Shown here piece by piece: positions 59,842-64,000 of a DNA stretch of 64,000 nucleotides. The position numbers and the translations under genes were made by a program. Origin of the DNA: an uncultured Spirochaetaceae bacterium (GTDB taxonomy: Bacteria; Spirochaetota; Spirochaetia; Sphaerochaetales; Sphaerochaetaceae); the NCBI GenBank assembly GCA_944392985.1, contig CALXYL010000003.1, positions 52,303 to 116,302 of the forward strand, given 5' to 3'. Positions within the stretch are counted from its first letter, which is position 1, and the number at the start of each line of letters is the position of its first letter. The notes under the pieces are model-generated. The model did not search any database, was not told the origin of the DNA, and saw nothing but the letters and a program-made list of their open reading frames with translations.

Positions 59842-60594
59842 ATGATAGTTTTCAAGGATGTAACGAAGGTATACCCGAACGGAACCGTCGGGTTGAAGAA
59901 TGTGGATCTCACCATCGGCGATGGGGAGTTTGTCGCGATCATAGGACTTTCCGGAGCCGGCAAGTCGACACTGATAAGGGCTATAAACCGCATGCACCCC
60001 ATCTCGTCCGGTTCCCTTACCGTTGATGGAACGGATGTCAGTACCCTTTCTGGGAAGAGCCTCCGCGCCCTGAGACGCAGGATCGGGATGATCTTCCAGT
60101 CATTCAATCTCGTTACGCGCACAAGCGTCATCCGCAATGTGCTCACGGCATTCGTACCTGAGCTGCCGCTGTGGAGGCGCATCCTTGGGATATTCCCGAA
60201 GGACGCAAAGCTGAAGGCCCTGGAAGCCCTGGACAAGGTTGGTATACTTGAGAAGGCATACACAAGGGTTGATCAGCTTTCAGGAGGACAGCAGCAGCGT
60301 GTCGCGCTTGCGCGTACGCTTGCCCAGAATCCTTCGATCATCCTTGCCGATGAACCTGTCGCGGCGCTTGATCCCGTGACGGCAAAGGTAGTCATGGATG
60401 ACTTCAGGAATATCAACAGGAATATGGGGATCACCGTGCTGATCAATATCCATCACGTCGAACTGGCGCTTGAATACTGTGACCGTGTCATAGGCGTCAG
60501 GGCAGGGGAAGTCGTTTTCGATGGCCCCGCGTCTGCCGTGGATAAGGCGGCATTGGCATCGATATATGGGGATGAGAGCTATGAGCAGGGCTGA
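59842..60594 (+). CDS. phnC: Phosphonate-type ABC importer ATPase
   Basis: 250 residues. GLSGAGKST (~34-42), LSGGQQQRVALARTLAQNP, LADEPVAALDP. Best match is PhnC by its IGMIFQSFNLV and NINRNMGITVLINIHHVELALEYCDRV. Overlaps the next permease by 14 bp. Confidence 0.94.
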   Translation: MIVFKDVTKVYPNGTVGLKNVDLTIGDGEFVAIIGLSGAGKSTLIRAINRMHPISSGSLTVDGTDVSTLSGKSLRALRRRIGMIFQSFNLVTRTSVIRNVLTAFVPELPLWRRILGIFPKDAKLKALEALDKVGILEKAYTRVDQLSGGQQQRVALARTLAQNPSIILADEPVAALDPVTAKVVMDDFRNINRNMGITVLINIHHVELALEYCDRVIGVRAGEVVFDGPASAVDKAALASIYGDESYEQG

Positions 60595-61417
60595 GCTTCC
60601 TCTATTTGATCGCATCTTCCGTCCAAGGACCTATACGCTGGGCAACGGAAAGACTGTGGAGGAAAGGCGTTCGCGGCTTCCTCTGATACTCCTTCTGATC
60701 CTCGTGGCGATAATCGTGTCCGGCGAGATCACAGGATTCCGGCTTTCCGTGCTTATACGGAGGATCAGCTACTTCTTTGTCATGCTCTCTGATATGTTCC
60801 CGCCTGACTGGGCATATATGCCGAGCGTATGGCAGCCGCTCTGGGATACGATCAAGATGAGCCTTCTCGGTTCCCTGATCGGCGCACTTCTCTGCATCCC
60901 GTTTGCTGTTCTTTCCAGTTCCAACCTCATCAGGAGCAAGGTTGTCACGGCTGTATTCAAGTTCTTCTTCTCTGTTGTCAGGACATTGCCGACCCTTGTT
61001 GTCGCTCTTATAGCCACATATGTGTTCGGCCTCGGAACGCTTGCGGGAACTGTCGCTATCGCTGTATTCACGTTCGCATACTGCGGCAAGATCCTCTATG
61101 AGCAGATCGAGACTGTGGATATGGGTTCGCATGAGGCGCTGGAGGCGTTGGGCATGGGACGGCTTTCTTCGATCAGGTACGCAGTCTGGCCGCAGGTGCT
61201 TCCATCATTTTTATCGACTGTCTTGTTCTGCTTTGAAGGAAATGTCCGCTATGCGTCCATCCTGGGCTATGTCGGCGCGGGGGGCCTTGGCCTCATACTG
61301 AATGAGAAGATCGGATGGAGGGAGTATCCGCGAGTTGGAATGATACTCATCGCGCTCTTCGTCGCTGTCATTGCGATCGAGTCCCTTAGCTCCTGGCTGA
61401 GAAGCAAGCTCACGTAG
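60581..61417 (+). CDS. phnE: Phosphonate-type ABC permease (first)
   Basis: 278 residues from ATG 60581; the longer frame from 60521 lies in phnC. Six membrane segments, with RTLPTLVVALIATYVFG and the EAA loop SHEALEALGMGRLSSIRYAVWPQVLPSF. Pairs with the second PhnE, a typical PhnDCEE set. Confidence 0.93.
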   Translation: MSRAELPLFDRIFRPRTYTLGNGKTVEERRSRLPLILLLILVAIIVSGEITGFRLSVLIRRISYFFVMLSDMFPPDWAYMPSVWQPLWDTIKMSLLGSLIGALLCIPFAVLSSSNLIRSKVVTAVFKFFFSVVRTLPTLVVALIATYVFGLGTLAGTVAIAVFTFAYCGKILYEQIETVDMGSHEALEALGMGRLSSIRYAVWPQVLPSFLSTVLFCFEGNVRYASILGYVGAGGLGLILNEKIGWREYPRVGMILIALFVAVIAIESLSSWLRSKLT

Positions 61418-61428
61418 GAGGATCAGGA

Positions 61429-62247
61429 ATGAATGAAATCAGGCTTACACCAGCTGAGATGCTTTCAAGGGAGCCAAGGAAATGGCTCATGACCATAGCG
61501 ATTGCATTGGTCTCCGTCATCCTTGTATTCTGGTCCGGCAGTGCACTGGAGGCAAATGCTTCAGGCGGCTCTGGATTGTCCGTTGCGCGCAGTATCATCC
61601 TTGGAATCCTCCATCCGACGCCATCGCTTCTGCTGACGCTTGGGACGAACGGTGTTCCGTACCTGCTGCTTGAGACGATGTGCATCGCATTCCTCGGCAC
61701 GCTTGTCGGAGCGGTCATATCGATTCCACTTGCCTTCCTCTCTGCATCCAACATACTGCCGAAGCCGATAGCAGTTCTCTTCCGGGTCGTCGTCATGGCG
61801 ATCCGCACGATACCATCCTTCGTCTATGGACTGATGTTCATCATGGTGACCGGCCCCGGTGCGTTTGCCGGCCTCCTGACGATGTCGGTATGCTCTGTGG
61901 GGATGCTCTCAAAGATGTTCATGGAAACGATTGAGGATCTCGATAAAGGCATCCTTGAGTCATTGTCGGCAGCGGGCTGCACGACGTTCGACAAGATCCG
62001 CTACGGTATCATACCGCAGCTGATGCCTTCGTTTGCGTCTACGCTGATCTACCGCTTCGACATGAACCTCCGCGATGCCACCGTCCTTGGAATCGTCGGC
62101 GCCGGAGGAATCGGAGCCCCGCTGATCTTCGCCATGAATTCCTACAGATGGAATGATGTCGGGGCAATCCTTCTTGGCCTTGTGATCCTTGTCCTGATCG
62201 TTGAATGGTGCTCCTCGAAGCTGAGGAACGCGCTCATGAGAGGATGA
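61429..62247 (+). CDS. phnE: Phosphonate-type ABC permease (second)
   Basis: 272 residues, six membrane segments. RTIPSFVYGLMFIMVTGPGAFAG and EAA loop GILESLSAAGCTTFDKIRYGIIPQLMPSF. GAGGIGAPL near the C-terminus. Together with the first it makes a heterodimeric channel. GGAGGATC ribosome site. Confidence 0.93.
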   Translation: MNEIRLTPAEMLSREPRKWLMTIAIALVSVILVFWSGSALEANASGGSGLSVARSIILGILHPTPSLLLTLGTNGVPYLLLETMCIAFLGTLVGAVISIPLAFLSASNILPKPIAVLFRVVVMAIRTIPSFVYGLMFIMVTGPGAFAGLLTMSVCSVGMLSKMFMETIEDLDKGILESLSAAGCTTFDKIRYGIIPQLMPSFASTLIYRFDMNLRDATVLGIVGAGGIGAPLIFAMNSYRWNDVGAILLGLVILVLIVEWCSSKLRNALMRG

Positions 62248-62248
62248 G

Positions 62249-63733
62249 ATGGCAACGCTCTTCTTCACCAGCGATACGCATTCGTATCTCTATCCTACCG
62301 ATTATGTCTCTCCTGGCAGGAAGGATATGGGATATATGGCTCTTTCATCGCTTATTCCTCCTGATGCGATAGTCGCTGATGGCGGCGATGTGCTTCAGGG
62401 TTCTCCTCTTGTGCGCTATGAGATGAAAACAGGAGGAGGTTCATTCCTAGCCGCGGAAGCCTTCAACCGTGCAGGTCTTTCGATCTATGTGCCAGGCAAT
62501 CATGACTTCAACTTCGGCTACGATACCCTTCGGACATTCCTTTCATCGCTCAATGCGGAGAAGATTGCCGCCAATCTGGTGGACAGAAGAGGAGAGCTGG
62601 GAATCATGCCTTTCACCCTCAGGACGACAGCTGATGGGCTCCGCCTTCTCTTTGTCGGTGTCATAACTGATTATGTGAACATCTGGGAAAGCAGGGAGAA
62701 CCTGGAAGGGCTGGAGATCACGGATTCCGTTCTCGCGGCTTCCTCAGCCCTTGAGGAAGGACGTAAGCTCAACCCTGATTTCACTATCTGCATCTACCAT
62801 GGAGGATTCGGGGAGGAGGAAGGGCCGATCAGGGAGAACAGGGGAGCAGAGCTTGCCAGTCTTGGCTTTGACCTGCTTCTGACGGGGCATCAGCATGCCA
62901 TCATCGAGCCGAAGCATATAGGGAGGACACTGACACTGCAGACAGGTGCTAAGGCCATGCACGCCGCCATTGTGACATTCTCCCGCAGCAGGGGAGTTGA
63001 GGCATCCATAGTCGATGCCGATGCATCCCTTCCGCTTCCTGCTGGGATGGCGGCAATGCCGGAGGAAGAGGAAAAGGAGGTTCTTGCATCCCTTTCCATG
63101 CCAATAGGGCGCACAGAGGGAGTGCTTTCCGATCGCTCTAAGCTGAGCAGTGCTGTACATGGTTCCTCCCTTGCGGATTTCCTCAATGATGTTCAGCTTG
63201 GTTTCACAGGCGCTGATGTCTCAGCTGTATCCCTTCCGAATGACCCTGTCTCAATAGGGCCTGTCGTCACTCTTGGATCATTGCTGTCAGCGTATCCTTT
63301 CGCGAATACGCTTCTCAAGCTGCGCATTACCGGCGGGATGCTCCGGGAAGCGATGGAGCGATCGGCAGGATATTTCGATGAGGAGGACGGGCATGTGATC
63401 ATCAGCGACCGGTTCACGATCCCGAAGGAAGAGCACTACAACTATGATTTCTACCGCGGAGTCTCCTATTCATTCGATATCAGGAAGCCGCTTGGTAGCC
63501 GTGTTGTCAGGCTATGCTTCAAGGATATCGATCTCCTGAAGTCCCCTGATTACCCTCTGACAATCGCTGTGAACAGCTATCGGGCAACTGGAACCGGCGG
63601 CTATGGCGTCTACCGCAGGGCCGCGATCATCGAAAGATATGGTGATGATGTGCAGGATATTCTTATCAGCAGGTTCGAGAGCGAGGGCAATGTTCCTGTG
63701 CCGTCTGGAACGGATTTCCTCCTCATCCTATGA
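62249..63733 (+). CDS. Cytoplasmic 5'-nucleotidase/phosphodiesterase-like enzyme (UshA family)
   Basis: 494 residues without signal peptide, unlike periplasmic UshA. N-terminal metallophosphoesterase: FTSDTHSYL, VADGGDVLQG, VPGNHDFNFGYD, CIYHGGFG, TGHQHAI. C-terminal 5-nucleotidase domain: SLLSAYPFANTLLKLRITGGML, and NSYRATGTGGYGVY with the substrate-binding Gly-rich loop. It probably removes phosphate from the imported compound. Last gene of the PhnDCEE operon, ATG directly after the PhnE stop. Confidence 0.9.
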   Translation: MATLFFTSDTHSYLYPTDYVSPGRKDMGYMALSSLIPPDAIVADGGDVLQGSPLVRYEMKTGGGSFLAAEAFNRAGLSIYVPGNHDFNFGYDTLRTFLSSLNAEKIAANLVDRRGELGIMPFTLRTTADGLRLLFVGVITDYVNIWESRENLEGLEITDSVLAASSALEEGRKLNPDFTICIYHGGFGEEEGPIRENRGAELASLGFDLLLTGHQHAIIEPKHIGRTLTLQTGAKAMHAAIVTFSRSRGVEASIVDADASLPLPAGMAAMPEEEEKEVLASLSMPIGRTEGVLSDRSKLSSAVHGSSLADFLNDVQLGFTGADVSAVSLPNDPVSIGPVVTLGSLLSAYPFANTLLKLRITGGMLREAMERSAGYFDEEDGHVIISDRFTIPKEEHYNYDFYRGVSYSFDIRKPLGSRVVRLCFKDIDLLKSPDYPLTIAVNSYRATGTGGYGVYRRAAIIERYGDDVQDILISRFESEGNVPVPSGTDFLLIL

Positions 63734-63783
63734 GGCTGTGTTAACTTTTCGTGAAAATCTGTCCCCGGTCACGCGTTTTTCAT

Positions 63784-63812
63784 TTGATTTCCATCTGAAA
63801 CCGTGCGACAAT
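63784..63812 (+). promoter_or_regulatory. Promoter of candidate small RNA/leader
   Basis: TTGATT (63784-63789), 17-bp spacer, GACAAT (63807-63812). Confidence 0.5.
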
Positions 63813-63819
63813 GCTTTCT

Positions 63820-63923
63820 GTTGAAGGGAAGGCTGATCGACCCAGCAGCTTCTCTTCAGGCTCTCATAGTACAAATGGGAACAAGGAGGTTTGCCGCTGG
63901 TTTGCTCCAGCGGTGATTTTTTT
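63820..63923 (+). ncRNA. Candidate small RNA or transcription attenuator
   Basis: About 104 nt starting 7-8 nt after the -10. Three hairpins can form: TGAAG.GAAG.CTG with CAG.CTTC.CTTCA (63821-63860), TCTCAT with ATGGGA (63862-63880), and CCGCTGG with CCAGCGG followed by seven T (63894-63923). AAGGAGG lies between the last two and could serve a short ORF from TTG 63891. A gene beyond the window could be its target. No known family recognised. Confidence 0.45.
63894..63923 (+). terminator. Intrinsic terminator of candidate small RNA
   Basis: CCGCTGG-TTTGCT-CCAGCGG then TGATTTTTTT, with seven T (63917-63923). 63924-64000 has no ORF I can support. Confidence 0.8.
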
Positions 63924-64000
63924 GAATCAGTTCAGAAAATTGTGTGATTTCTGAGATCTATATACGAGAAGAGGCTTGCGGCTCTCGAACATGATGCGGA

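Overview
The window looks like the chromosome of a fermentative, probably gut-associated spirochaete close to Sphaerochaeta or Treponema. The evidence is indirect: substrate-binding proteins whose non-lipid signal peptides end in FA-AG(G)-x-E, a BmpA/PnrA nucleoside system, a cyclophilin-FKBP fusion, and the dense use of GATATC/TCCTTCC-type codons seen in mid-GC members of that group. I see no insertion sequence, prophage, integrase or CRISPR array. Almost all DNA is coding.

Layout. 1-7.1 kb: housekeeping (PPIase, radA, TraB-like protein, pepD, nagA, lipid kinase). 7.2-14.2 kb: a trehalase-fold hydrolase, kduD, a GH4 glycosidase and a family-5 ABC importer without ATPases. 14.2-17.4 kb: recR, ebfC, dnaX, the SRP RNA, all four serine tRNAs and an arginine tRNA with anticodon GCG. 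17.4-23.1 kb: membrane M28 peptidase, YigZ, aldo-keto reductase, Nudix protein, deoC and a long thymidine-kinase-like protein. 23.2-43.9 kb: the pectin/hexuronate region: TIM-barrel isomerase, GH28, eda, kdgK, purine permease, CE12 esterase, LbH protein, uxaB-uxaA-uxaC-iclR, a 1043-residue hybrid regulator, an LplBCA-type importer and GH105. 44-49.8 kb: nucleoside importer plus purine nucleoside phosphorylase. 49.8-57.7 kb: AAA ATPase, two surface lipoproteins with poly-G promoters, phosphoesterase and other genes. 57.8-63.7 kb: a LacI regulator with a PhnDCEE importer and a cytoplasmic 5'-nucleotidase-like enzyme. 63.8-64.0 kb: a candidate small RNA or attenuator.

How it fits together. GH28, CE12, GH105 and GH4 would trim pectin and oligogalacturonides; UxaC/UxaB/UxaA and KduD convert hexuronates to KDG; KdgK and Eda take KDG to pyruvate and glyceraldehyde-3-phosphate. 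A 13-bp palindrome (GGAACATTGTTCC-like) occurs upstream of kduD, between kdgK and eda, and upstream of uxaBAC-iclR, and is probably the operator of the IclR/KdgR-like regulator. Nucleoside uptake, phosphorolysis, DeoC and TK-like functions form a second theme.

The most notable signals are poly-G tracts inside the -35/-10 spacers of two secreted lipoprotein genes (likely phase variation), repeated -10 boxes placed 6-7 nt before ATG (leaderless mRNAs), three 33-bp-spaced repeats before an ATPase gene, and the GCG-anticodon arginine tRNA in a locus where tadA is often found but is absent.
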